This document shows positions 7,277-12,304 of a stretch of DNA of 21,254 bases, piece by piece (the first letter of the stretch is position 1; every line of letters starts with the position of its first letter). The notes below the pieces were generated by a model. It did not search any database, had not been told where the DNA came from, and saw only the letters and a list, made by a program, of their open reading frames with translations. The translations under genes and the position numbers were made by a program. The stretch spans positions 1 to 21,254 of the IMG/VR virus record IMGVR_UViG_3300025898_000038. The stretch is one strand, 5' to 3'. Origin of the DNA: a virus.

Positions 7277-7471
7277 CTAATAGCCACAGCCATAGCCGTC
7301 GCCACAGCCATAGCCGTCGCTGAAGCCATAGCCCTCGCCATTGCCATTGCCGTAGCCGTAGCCGTAGCCGTAGCCATAGCCGTTGCCGCTCCTGTTGGCT
7401 TGGCCATTTCCGAAGCCGTACGCGAACGCAAAGCTAAACCAGTCGCCATCGATCGGCGGGTGGCGCTTCAT
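7277..7471 (-). CDS. Gly-Tyr repeat low-complexity protein
   Basis: Encodes 64 residues. The ATG at 7471 overlaps the upstream 28-residue gene by ATGA; the ribosome-binding site is weak, so coupling probably drives translation. After an N-terminal 25 residues (MKRHPPIDGDWFSFAF...), the rest is Gly-Tyr/Gly-Asn repeat (GYGYGYGYGYGNGNGEGYG) with two Cys near the end (GYGCGDGYGCGY). Such tracts are seen in disordered, self-associating or structural proteins; a role here is inference only. The opposite strand is also open but would encode an Ala-Val-Ile tract with no ribosome-binding site and is rejected. It lies last in a chain of four overlapping small genes, next to a tRNA. Confidence 0.6.
   Translation of the reverse strand: MKRHPPIDGDWFSFAFAYGFGNGQANRSGNGYGYGYGYGYGNGNGEGYGFSDGYGCGDGYGCGY
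7279..7390 (-). repeat. degenerate hexanucleotide repeat (GGCTAC/GGCTAT)
   Basis: On the plus strand TAGCCG/TAGCCA units recur, including a run of four perfect or nearly perfect units near 7350-7378. The repeat encodes the Gly-Tyr tract of the minus-strand gene. A repeat of this type can change length by replication slippage in steps of two codons without breaking the frame. Confidence 0.75.
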
Positions 7472-7554
7472 CGTGGTGCCACCAGGCTGGCGAGAATCCA
7501 GAGGGCGGCGATGGCCAGCAGGGCGCCGTAGTTGCGGAAGAAGGTGCGGATCAT
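7468..7554 (-). CDS. 28-residue single-pass membrane peptide
   Basis: A very small gene beginning MIRTFFRNYG, followed by about 16 hydrophobic residues (ALLAIAALWILASLVA) and ending in PR. The basic N-terminus and hydrophobic core fit a single transmembrane helix with the N-terminus inside. Both ends are in 4-bp ATGA overlaps (upstream with the 18-residue frame, downstream with the Gly-Tyr gene), and GGTGGA precedes the start. The size and coupling resemble small membrane peptides of phage lysis or superinfection systems, but no function can be assigned. Confidence 0.55.
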   Translation of the reverse strand: MIRTFFRNYGALLAIAALWILASLVAPR

Positions 7555-7607
7555 GTGGGGTCCACCGCCTTCGTGGGCCACATGGTCAGTAGCCAGACGG
7601 TTTTCAT
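7551..7607 (-). CDS. putative 18-residue peptide in a coupled chain
   Basis: The frame MKTVWLLTMWPTKAVDPT starts at 7607 and overlaps the upstream stop by ATGA; its own stop overlaps the next start by ATGA. It may be a real micro-peptide or only a coupling leader that carries ribosomes from the 58-residue gene to the membrane-peptide gene. It has no independent ribosome-binding site. The exact double overlap is the only evidence. Confidence 0.35.
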   Translation of the reverse strand: MKTVWLLTMWPTKAVDPT

Positions 7608-7780
7608 GATGGGGCGGAGATCTGTTCGCTGAGCGGGGGCACGTCGTACCCTCGTGCGATCAGGTCGTTGCAGTAGTCGAGCCAGAGGCCACGCTCACGG
7701 ATCTCCGCGTACACAAAGGCGGAGCGCAGGTTGCGGGCCAGCAGGAACAGGGTGGGTGTGTCGAGTTTCTTGGACAGCAT
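7604..7780 (-). CDS. hypothetical 58-residue protein
   Basis: Starts MLSKKLDTPTLF at 7780 with a strong ribosome-binding site (GAGGAGGTTTGAACC) that overlaps the upstream gene's stop. The protein is compact and amphipathic: a helix with RNLRSAFVYAEIRERGLW, then LDYCNDLIARGYDVPPLSEQ. It has one Cys and no membrane segment. It heads a run of four small genes joined by ATGA overlaps. I do not recognise the family. The ribosome-binding site and codon use make it a confident gene despite its size. Confidence 0.7.
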   Translation of the reverse strand: MLSKKLDTPTLFLLARNLRSAFVYAEIRERGLWLDYCNDLIARGYDVPPLSEQISAPS

Positions 7781-7793
7781 GGTTCAAACCTCC

Positions 7794-8039
7794 TCATGGT
7801 TCGGGGTCGGAATGGTCGAGTTGGCAGTGTGGGCATGACTTCTCACGACGCGGTTGCGCGTAGGTGGACAGATCGGTGATGCCCAGGGCCGACAGCATGG
7901 CGTCCGCGCCGCGCCGCATGTTCTCGGCCTCGCTGGAATAATGGCGATCGTAAGCCCTCTCGATCGCTGCATAGCATTCTGCCGCTTCGCTGAGCTGCGC
8001 CGGGCTGAGGCTGCGGATCATGGTGTTTGCCTTAGGCAT
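7794..8039 (-). CDS. hypothetical protein with C-terminal CxxC
   Basis: Encodes 81 residues, with GAGGACCACGC before the ATG at 8039; an ATG six codons later is possible but has no better site. The N-terminal 55 residues are helical (LSPAQLSEAAECYAAIERAY, then a second helix ending DAMLSALGI). The tail has CPHCQLDH, which could form half of a metal site. The stop lies within the ribosome-binding site of the next gene, so the two are probably made together. The function is unknown. Confidence 0.72.
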   Translation of the reverse strand: MPKANTMIRSLSPAQLSEAAECYAAIERAYDRHYSSEAENMRRGADAMLSALGITDLSTYAQPRREKSCPHCQLDHSDPEP

Positions 8040-8060
8040 GCGTGGTCCTCGTGGGTGTGA

Positions 8061-8122
8061 TACGAAAGAACGCCGCGTCTTGGTTGAGGGACCGACTACG
8101 GCGCCTTTCGTAGCGTCTTGGT
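8061..8122. repeat. inverted and direct repeats between tRNA-Glu and the 8039 gene
   Basis: TACGAAAG (8061-8068) is inverted at 8105-8112 (CTTTCGTA) with a nested GCCG/CGGC pair. GCGTCTTGGT occurs directly at 8075-8084 and 8113-8122. On the leftward transcript this lies between the tRNA 3' end and the next gene, so it may be a processing or leader structure. Confidence 0.45.
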
Positions 8123-8124
8123 CA

Positions 8125-8141
8125 CGTCGGTCGTGCCGACG
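8125..8141 (-). other. short hairpin after the tRNA
   Basis: CGTCGG and CCGACG form a 6-bp stem with a 5-base loop, 15 bases downstream of the tRNA 3' end on the minus strand. No U-tract follows. It is a candidate processing or pausing hairpin. Confidence 0.4.
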
Positions 8142-8155
8142 ACTACGATCAATTG

Positions 8156-8231
8156 TGGTATCCCGCCAATGATTCGAACATTGGTCCCCGCCTTGAGAGG
8201 GCGGTGTCCTGGGCCACTAGACGAGCGGGAC
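8156..8231 (-). tRNA. tRNA-Glu(CTC), intact
   Basis: The minus strand folds as a full cloverleaf of 76 bases with an encoded CCA: acceptor GTCCCGC/GCGGGAT, D-arm GTCTAGTGGCCCAGGAC, anticodon stem CCGCC/GGCGG around CTCTCAA (anticodon CTC, reading GAG), T-arm CAATG-TTCGAAT-CATTG, discriminator A. It is the complete counterpart of the shortened copy at 7186 and is likely functional. GAG is a common Glu codon in the head genes, so supplementing this tRNA is plausible. Confidence 0.93.
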
Positions 8232-8304
8232 AAGGTCAACCCCTTATCGCAGTGGGGCGAGCGGCACAAACGTAGGGGTCCGGCTGCCGCCGGGCCACGT
8301 TAGG

Positions 8305-8469
8305 TCAGGGTTGTGTGGCGACGACGATCAGGGCCAGCGTCACCGCGACGCCCACCATGAAGCCGACGACGGCGGCTAGGGTGATGGCGGTGCCAAAGGT
8401 GGTGAGCAGGCCCCATGCGATGACACCAAGGATGGCAATCGCTCCAAGCCAAGCGAGTAGCGTCTTCAC
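8305..8469 (-). CDS. 54-residue two-helix membrane protein, GTG start
   Basis: GTG at 8469 overlaps the upstream stop (GTGA) and has GGGAGG nine bases before it. The protein begins VKTLLAWLGAIAIL and contains two hydrophobic segments (about residues 3-24 and 29-51) separated by a short turn (TTFGTA), so it should be a small integral membrane hairpin with little outside the bilayer. The size and topology resemble small phage membrane proteins such as antiholins or host-modifying peptides, but no lysin is in the window to support a lysis role. It is the last gene of a four-gene overlapping chain. Confidence 0.7.
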   Translation of the reverse strand: MKTLLAWLGAIAILGVIAWGLLTTFGTAITLAAVVGFMVGVAVTLALIVVATQP

Positions 8470-8672
8470 TGAGCGAATCCTCCCAAATGGTCATGGTCCC
8501 AGGCACTGCGGAGGTCCCGTGAGGGGATCGAGCCCCAGGGCTTGCGCCACCCCACGGGGATGCGGAGCCATGCCTGCCAGTGCGCCACGGCGCGGGCATG
8601 GTCAAGACGTTCAGAGTCGATGGCGCGACAGATAGCGTCAAGGCGGCGAGTGTCGGGGCGTCGGCGGATCAT
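8466..8672 (-). CDS. hypothetical basic small protein
   Basis: Encodes 68 residues starting MIRRRPDTRRLDAICR. The ATG at 8672 overlaps the upstream stop by ATGA, and GGAGG lies 12 bases before it. The protein is Arg- and Trp-rich (HWQAWLRIPVGWRKPWG in the middle) with a helical N-terminal half. The open frame extends further upstream, but that part would overlap the acidic 34-residue gene. No known motif is visible. Coupling on both sides supports it as a gene. Confidence 0.65.
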   Translation of the reverse strand: MIRRRPDTRRLDAICRAIDSERLDHARAVAHWQAWLRIPVGWRKPWGSIPSRDLRSAWDHDHLGGFAQ

Positions 8673-8773
8673 TCGTCCATGTCCTCCGCCGTGAACTCGA
8701 CATCGGGATAGCGGTCGGCTGCGGCGGCAACCCACCACGCGGAATCGTCGTCGTCGAGATCGTCAGGGATCAT
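8669..8773 (-). CDS. 34-residue acidic peptide
   Basis: Starts MIPDDLDDDDSAWWVAAAA and ends in VEFTAEDMDE. It is strongly acidic with a WW pair. Both ends are ATGA overlaps, with the 184-residue basic protein before it and the 68-residue basic protein after it. The alternation of basic, acidic, basic products could mean they associate, which is speculation. No ribosome-binding site of its own is obvious, so it depends on coupling. Confidence 0.6.
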   Translation of the reverse strand: MIPDDLDDDDSAWWVAAAADRYPDVEFTAEDMDE

Positions 8774-9324
8774 CGCGAGCGATCCGCTGCCGCAGCCATC
8801 GCCGCAGCGGCAGCATAGGCGGCGTCAGAGATGGGCGTCACGTCGCGATGCGGCGCCTTACGCTTCGCGAGATCGCGAACCGGGGCGAAGGAACGTTCGT
8901 AACGGTTGACGTGAACCGGGGCGGCGTTGACCGTCTCCGGCACAAAGGAACGATCGCGCTTCTGGCAAGCGCATTTGGCATGGCGGCCGTGTCCATCGTC
9001 GCCGATGATCCATCGGACACCGTGGTCACACGGCGACACAGTCTTACGCGAGACGGTTCCGCGCTTGTCCCGCCACGTCGCGGACGTGGCCGTGCCCGCC
9101 CCGAGTTCGCGGGGATCGCGGTTTGTCAACGCGGCGAGACGCCGCACGGACTTGCTCGATCCTGTCTCCCGGACGGACGGTGCCGCCACCGACGCGCGAC
9201 CTTTGCCGTAGCTGGGCCGGACGTACTGGCGTCCCGCATCGGGGCGCCGGGACATGGCGGACAGTCGGATGCCTGACACGTCATCCGGCAAGGACAACGC
9301 ATCGCGGCTCTGCGGTCTGAGCAT
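8770..9324 (-). CDS. hypothetical basic protein with Cys/His cluster
   Basis: Encodes 184 residues, with GGGAG eight bases before the ATG at 9324. The N-terminal 95 residues are rich in Arg, Ser and Gly and look disordered. A compact segment at about 97-122 has CDHGVRWIIGDDGHGRHAKC followed by AC, a Cys/His arrangement that could bind zinc. The tail is Ala-rich (YAAAAAMAAAADRSR). It is the first gene leftward of the large non-coding region, so its promoter should lie there; a candidate is at 9890-9920. The high charge suggests nucleic-acid binding, by inference. The family is not recognised. Confidence 0.68.
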   Translation of the reverse strand: MLRPQSRDALSLPDDVSGIRLSAMSRRPDAGRQYVRPSYGKGRASVAAPSVRETGSSKSVRRLAALTNRDPRELGAGTATSATWRDKRGTVSRKTVSPCDHGVRWIIGDDGHGRHAKCACQKRDRSFVPETVNAAPVHVNRYERSFAPVRDLAKRKAPHRDVTPISDAAYAAAAAMAAAADRSR

Positions 9325-9348
9325 GGTCAGTGCTCCCTTCTAGTGAGG

Positions 9349-9391
9349 CTAGGCGCCGCGCCACAATCAAAGGGACGGACGCGGCGCCTAG
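9349..9391. repeat. 12-bp perfect inverted repeat
   Basis: CTAGGCGCCGCG at 9349-9360 is exactly inverted at 9380-9391, with a 19-base loop. It lies 25 bp upstream of the leftward gene starting at 9324, so on that transcript it would be a strong leader hairpin, or on DNA a protein-binding site. Both arms begin with CTAG. Confidence 0.7.
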
Positions 9392-9448
9392 CAATTGGTC
9401 GAGTTTGGGGTTCGCGTGGGCCTCACGCTCACTAGGCAGTGCATAGCG

Positions 9449-9481
9449 CTAGGGCCGTGCGGACCATCTCCGCATCCCTAG
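9449..9481. repeat. hairpin bounded by CTAGGG/CCCTAG
   Basis: CTAGGG (9449-9454) pairs with CCCTAG (9476-9481), and inside it TGCGGA (9458-9463) pairs with TCCGCA (9469-9474) around loop CCATC. A small internal asymmetry separates the stems. Confidence 0.6.
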
Positions 9482-9651
9482 TCACCCCCTTACCCTCAGT
9501 CCCCAATTTGTCCCGAGGGCAGTCTGGCGGTACCTAGTGTCTCCGTTCACCTTTCGGCGGCCCCGCTCTCGCGGGACTGTCACGGCTGCCACGGCTCCGC
9601 TCACGCGCGGCTACCGCCACCACCATCCTGCAGGGTGGGATTATCGGCTCC

Positions 9652-9682
9652 GATCTCACGGCGAGATCCCCGCGAACGCGGG
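9652..9682. repeat. two adjacent hairpins
   Basis: GATCTC-ACGGC-GAGATC (9652-9668) is followed at once by CCCGC-GAAC-GCGGG (9669-9682). Two stems in tandem in a non-coding stretch suggest a folded RNA or a protein-recognition site. Confidence 0.5.
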
Positions 9683-9733
9683 CACTGGCTTTCCCCGTTT
9701 GGACTTTGTGTGTTAGCAATTCGGACAACCTGA

Positions 9734-9795
9734 CGTGTCTGTCACCGACACGCATCGGGCCGTAAGTCCCGCCTATCCCCACTAGAGCCTTACGG
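9734..9795. repeat. hairpin pair CGTGTC/GACACG and CCGTAAG/CTTACGG
   Basis: CGTGTC and GACACG (9734-9752) enclose seven bases. CCGTAAG (9760-9766) is inverted at 9789-9795 with a 22-base loop that contains a CACTAG site. Confidence 0.5.
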
Positions 9796-9889
9796 GGGGC
9801 CGTTCCCTAGTGGCGCCCGAGACGGTCATTCCTCGGACGGGTCGATATTCAAAGTGTCAATCGTCACGTTTGTTCTGTGACAGTCGGGA

Positions 9890-9920
9890 ACGATAGCACA
9901 TCACCCCGGAGCCGCGTCAA
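9890..9920 (-). promoter_or_regulatory. candidate leftward promoter
   Basis: On the minus strand TTGACG (9920-9915) is followed after 19 bases by TATCGT (9895-9890) with a TG extended -10 motif. It points toward the leftward cluster starting at 9324, giving a leader of about 560 bases full of hairpins. A bracketing inverted repeat, GCCGCGTC/GACGCGGC (9911-9942), overlaps the -35 box. Confidence 0.4.
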
Positions 9921-9998
9921 GCGCCGTGCCAAAAGACGCGGCGTCCTGAACTCGGCGCGTATTCGAAGGGAACGCGCTCAAACGCATCAACATTTCAG

Positions 9999-10025
9999 GG
10001 TCAGATTGACCTAAACCCGGTCAGA
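9999..10025. repeat. GGTCA/TGACC dyad plus a third half-site
   Basis: GGTCA-GAT-TGACC (9999-10011) is a small dyad. GGTCAGA is repeated directly 20 bp away at 10019-10025. The spacing of about two helical turns suits binding of a regulator dimer. Confidence 0.35.
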
Positions 10026-10387
10026 ATGGACGTCAACACTCCGACCACACGACGCCTCGCACAGGGAAACCTCGACCGTCGGCGGAGCCGTGGCACTATG
10101 CGATCGCCTAAACCCAGCCGGGGGGTGAGTGCCGCATGCGCGCGCGTCGCGTGCGGGGAAATCAGGGCTATACCGGCGACTCAGTCGCACCACGCCAGTC
10201 ACCTACGCAAGACTGTATATTCGCACACTCAGCGTTCAAACATGCATCGTACATAAAGGTGTGGCCTTGTCCAGGGCCAAGACCACGAAGGATCAATGGG
10301 GAGCCACATGGCCAGGGGCCGAGGAGGCCCTTACCCAGGTGTGGTGATTGGAACAAACCAACGGGCCACCAACTCGCGTAGTGCATC

Positions 10388-10415
10388 ACGGAGATGGCTG
10401 GGTGGCCATCTCCGT
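10388..10415. repeat. 11-bp perfect hairpin
   Basis: ACGGAGATGGC (10388-10398) pairs with GCCATCTCCGT (10405-10415) around TGGGTG. No T-tract follows on either strand, so it is a structural element rather than a clear terminator. Confidence 0.6.
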
Positions 10416-10664
10416 TGAGGGTGTGGCGGTAGGCGACCCACAACGCGTGGCTCGTCCAGGGGACGACGATCGCGTGTGCCCTTACGGCCATCGCGCGACT
10501 GGGGTCGCGGTTAGCGCGTTGTGTGGAACACAGCGGGTACTCGCGCTCAACCCAAGTGCACTGATCGATCCACACCAGCGCTACCGCGCCCCATCCACAA
10601 GACCAAACGTGCCCACTGGCACAGGGTCATGCCCTATCCGCTTCGCTCCAGGGCTACTGGCGGT

Positions 10665-10734
10665 GAGCCCTAAAAGGGCTCTCTCTGTGAGCCTTGGCTA
10701 CGCCTTTGGCTCTCTGGAATACTTGCGGTATGCT
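10665..10734 (+). promoter_or_regulatory. hairpin followed by candidate rightward promoter
   Basis: GAGCCCT-AAA-AGGGCTC (10665-10681) is a 7-bp hairpin. Downstream, TTGGCT (10706-10711) and TATGCT (10729-10734) are 17 bp apart, a fair promoter pair. No gene lies rightward before the leftward gene ending at 10954, so transcription from it would yield a non-coding or antisense RNA. Confidence 0.35.
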
Positions 10735-10953
10735 CTTAGCAATTCGCCCAAAGTGTTCAAACTTCGTGCGGCTAATGCTTCATTGCGTCGTGGAATCCCG
10801 TGCCCACCATCTGGGGCGAACCATTGAGGTGTTCGGTCCGGGGGCTACGCCCGGCGGGGTTGCACGGCACCAGGCCCTTCGGATCCCGGCTGACCGCAAT
10901 GAACAAGAGGTTCGCCGAGACTGTACCTCTCAGCCATGCCCTCGCGCAAGACC

Positions 10954-11358
10954 TCAGGGATGCTCGCCGGGGACCAGGACGTTCCCGAACCTGTCCAGAG
11001 TCACGGGTGACGCCAGCTTCCGTGGCAGTGGCTGGCGCTTTTCCCCGTAGTCCCGCTCACCGGAATCCACAGAGTACGATTGGGGCGTTCTGTTGCGCCT
11101 CCCCCTCCTGGTCGCTGTGGGGTCCATGGTGATGCGCTCCCCCGAGGGGCGGAAGGGACGGAGGGCTGGGCGGTTCTTGAGGAAGGACCAGCCCTCCCTG
11201 GTGGACCACGTGAGGTCTCGCGAGAAGTCCTTGGGGTTGCGACAGTGCTTGCACGCCCAGAACTCCGAGTAGGGCTTGCCCGTATGGCGCGATACCCCAG
11301 CAGGGATGTGACGTCCTGGGTTCCCGCAGAGGGGGCACTCTGTGAGTTCGTTGGTCAT
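10954..11358 (-). CDS. zinc-ribbon hypothetical protein
   Basis: Encodes 134 residues. An N-terminal zinc ribbon is clear: CPLC at residues 8-11 and CKHC at 36-39, separated by 24 residues, with SEFWAC before the second knuckle. The remaining 90 residues are Arg/Pro-rich and probably disordered. The ATG at 11358 lacks a good ribosome-binding site, but TATCAT lies six bases before it on the minus strand, so the mRNA may be leaderless. It diverges from the gene at 11382 with only 23 bp between starts. A nucleic-acid-binding or protein-binding role fits the ribbon; more cannot be said. Confidence 0.75.
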   Translation of the reverse strand: MTNELTECPLCGNPGRHIPAGVSRHTGKPYSEFWACKHCRNPKDFSRDLTWSTREGWSFLKNRPALRPFRPSGERITMDPTATRRGRRNRTPQSYSVDSGERDYGEKRQPLPRKLASPVTLDRFGNVLVPGEHP

Positions 11359-11381
11359 GGAACGATGATACCCTCAGGGCC
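11359..11381. promoter_or_regulatory. 23-bp divergent promoter region
   Basis: The two start codons at 11358 (minus) and 11382 (plus) are separated by 23 bp containing GATGATACC. Read rightward it gives a GATACC -10-like box; read leftward, TATCAT. Each lies about 6-9 bases from its start codon, so both mRNAs would be leaderless or nearly so, matching the absence of ribosome-binding sites. Confidence 0.45.
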
Positions 11382-11810
11382 ATGGACACCTACGCCAGGT
11401 TCCCCCGAGGCACCGTCGCTCATGGCCACACCGCCCGCAGGATTGTGCGCGGGGCAGGCCTGGGCATCCTCTTCCCCTTCCAGACGGGACTGCGCTGGGT
11501 ATGCCAGGGTGGCCTCACAGCGGTGGAGTGCCACTCCCGCTCAGAGCTGGCCGCTGCCTACCTGCACTACCGCGACCTGGTGAGCGCCGTCCTCCTAGCT
11601 GGCCCAGCCATCACCGAGGCGGACGTGGACCTCTGGCCCCACCTCAGCCAGGTGCCCTTCGCCGTGGAGAACCACACCCTCAGGGCTTATGCTCAGGATC
11701 GCCATCCTCGCCAGCTCGTGGAGATTCAGGTGGTGGGACTGGCTGACGCCCTTGCCATGCCCGCTGTCGCGACTCCTTCGTCCCATACGTCACCAACCCA
11801 TCCAGGCTGA
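11382..11810 (+). CDS. hypothetical protein, sole rightward gene in this block
   Basis: Encodes 142 residues. Codon third positions are GC-rich and protein-like throughout. Features are a basic N-terminus (ARFPRGTVAHGHTARR), hydrophobic GLGILFPFQTGLRWVC, then helical SELAAAYLHYRDLVSAVLLAG, and a low-complexity Ser/Thr/Pro tail. No ribosome-binding site is present; a GATACC box nine bases upstream suggests a leaderless mRNA. The 3' end runs 131 bp into the oppositely oriented gene at 11680-11925, so either the overlap is real or one of the two is wrong. The family is not recognised. Confidence 0.6.
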   Translation: MDTYARFPRGTVAHGHTARRIVRGAGLGILFPFQTGLRWVCQGGLTAVECHSRSELAAAYLHYRDLVSAVLLAGPAITEADVDLWPHLSQVPFAVENHTLRAYAQDRHPRQLVEIQVVGLADALAMPAVATPSSHTSPTHPG

Positions 11811-11925
11811 AACCAGCCTCGTCCAGGATCGCCTCCACCCTTGCCGTGCGTGCCTCGATCTCAGCGTTGTGACGACGCCGTCGTAGCCACCGTCGCACCC
11901 GTCGCCACCACGGCAAGGCACTCAT
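11680..11925 (-). CDS. hypothetical basic small protein
   Basis: Encodes 81 residues. The start at 11925 overlaps the upstream stop by ATGA. The N-terminus is strikingly basic and aromatic (PWWRRVRRWLRRRRHNAE), which could bind membrane phospholipid or nucleic acid. A helix then follows (ARTARVEAILDEAGF), and the tail is Pro/Glu-rich. It is the last gene of a three-gene coupled run. Its 3' end overlaps the convergent gene at 11382-11810 by 131 bp, which lowers confidence in the distal part. Confidence 0.6.
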   Translation of the reverse strand: MSALPWWRRVRRWLRRRRHNAEIEARTARVEAILDEAGFSLDGLVTYGTKESRQRAWQGRQPVPPPESPRAGEDGDPEHKP

Positions 11926-12110
11926 GGCTCGTCACGCTCTCGAAGAACCACATCGGTCCAGCGCACCACCATGCCACGCACCACCGATGACAACGTCATG
12001 TAGCGCCCACCCCTATCCATGAGCAGGTCGAGAGCCTCAATAAAACGATCACGCTGCTCTGCCGTGAGCGTAAAGGCCAGCCTCTCCGTGTAGACCCCCC
12101 TGCCCCTCAT
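11922..12110 (-). CDS. ribbon-helix-helix-like small protein
   Basis: Encodes 62 residues, with ATGA overlaps at both ends. The pattern ERLAFTLTAEQRDRFIEALD (strand then helix) followed by a turn (RGGRYMTLSS) and VVRGMVVRWTDVVL (second helix) fits the Arc/CopG ribbon-helix-helix fold, whose dimers bind operator DNA through the N-terminal strand. The length is right for the family. If correct, this is a candidate phage transcription regulator, possibly acting on the nearby divergent promoter or the late promoter. The assignment is by pattern only. Confidence 0.6.
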   Translation of the reverse strand: MRGRGVYTERLAFTLTAEQRDRFIEALDLLMDRGGRYMTLSSVVRGMVVRWTDVVLRERDEP

Positions 12111-12304
12111 GGCGAAGCCACACGGATCTGCGCCAATACCTCCTCAGCCTGAATCATGGCGTTCATTAGCTCTCGCTCTGCAGCATTGTCAGGATGCCCT
12201 ATGGCTGCACGCATCTGCCCCACCGTGATGATGTTGAGCAAGGCCTTGTACAAACGATCTAGTGCCTCTATGGATGTCGCAGTCATACGATCGTTGTTTT
12301 CCAT
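12107..12304 (-). CDS. hypothetical helical small protein
   Basis: Encodes 65 residues from the ATG at 12304; a second ATG six codons later is possible. The ribosome-binding site is weak. The sequence is helical: SIEALDRLYKALLNIITVG, then AAERELMNAMIQAEEVLAQI. The stop overlaps the ribbon-helix-helix-like gene by ATGA. The two plus the following basic protein form a coupled trio. The family is not recognised. Confidence 0.62.
   Translation of the reverse strand: MENNDRMTATSIEALDRLYKALLNIITVGQMRAAIGHPDNAAERELMNAMIQAEEVLAQIRVASP

Larger units (their letters stand above)
9325..10953. other. 1.6-kb region without a convincing gene
   Basis: Open frames here lack ribosome-binding sites, conflict between strands and look unlike proteins. 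Instead the region holds many hairpins (9349-9391, 9449-9481, 9652-9682, 9734-9752, 9760-9795, 10388-10415, 10665-10681, 10838-10854), nine CTAG sites in 9340-9812, three copies of TAGCAATT, and candidate promoters on both strands. It may be a control region, a replication origin or a source of structured RNA. Which of these cannot be decided from sequence alone. Confidence 0.6.

Noticed and set aside
7250-7531. Rightward Ala-Val-Ile-rich frame opposite the Gly-Tyr gene
   Set aside because: It is the antisense reading of a hexanucleotide repeat, begins inside the tRNA gene and has no ribosome-binding site. All neighbouring genes run leftward.
8848-9276. 142-codon rightward frame opposite the basic protein gene
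   Set aside because: No ribosome-binding site; the leftward gene has one and is anchored by an ATGA overlap downstream.
9534-9782. 82-codon leftward frame
   Set aside because: It runs through four hairpins and begins at a GTG without a ribosome-binding site; a structured non-coding explanation fits better.
10168-10575. 135-codon leftward frame in the non-coding region
   Set aside because: No ribosome-binding site, GTG start, contains a perfect 11-bp hairpin, and residue make-up (many Trp, His, Pro, Cys without pattern) does not look like a protein.
10348-10827. 159-codon rightward frame in the non-coding region
   Set aside because: TTG start without ribosome-binding site; overlaps the opposing open frame and spans several hairpins and a promoter-like pair.
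9325-10953. Possible tmRNA
   Set aside because: Some large actinophages carry tmRNA, but no tRNA-like ends with a T-arm and CCA, nor a tag frame flanked by pseudoknots, could be found here.
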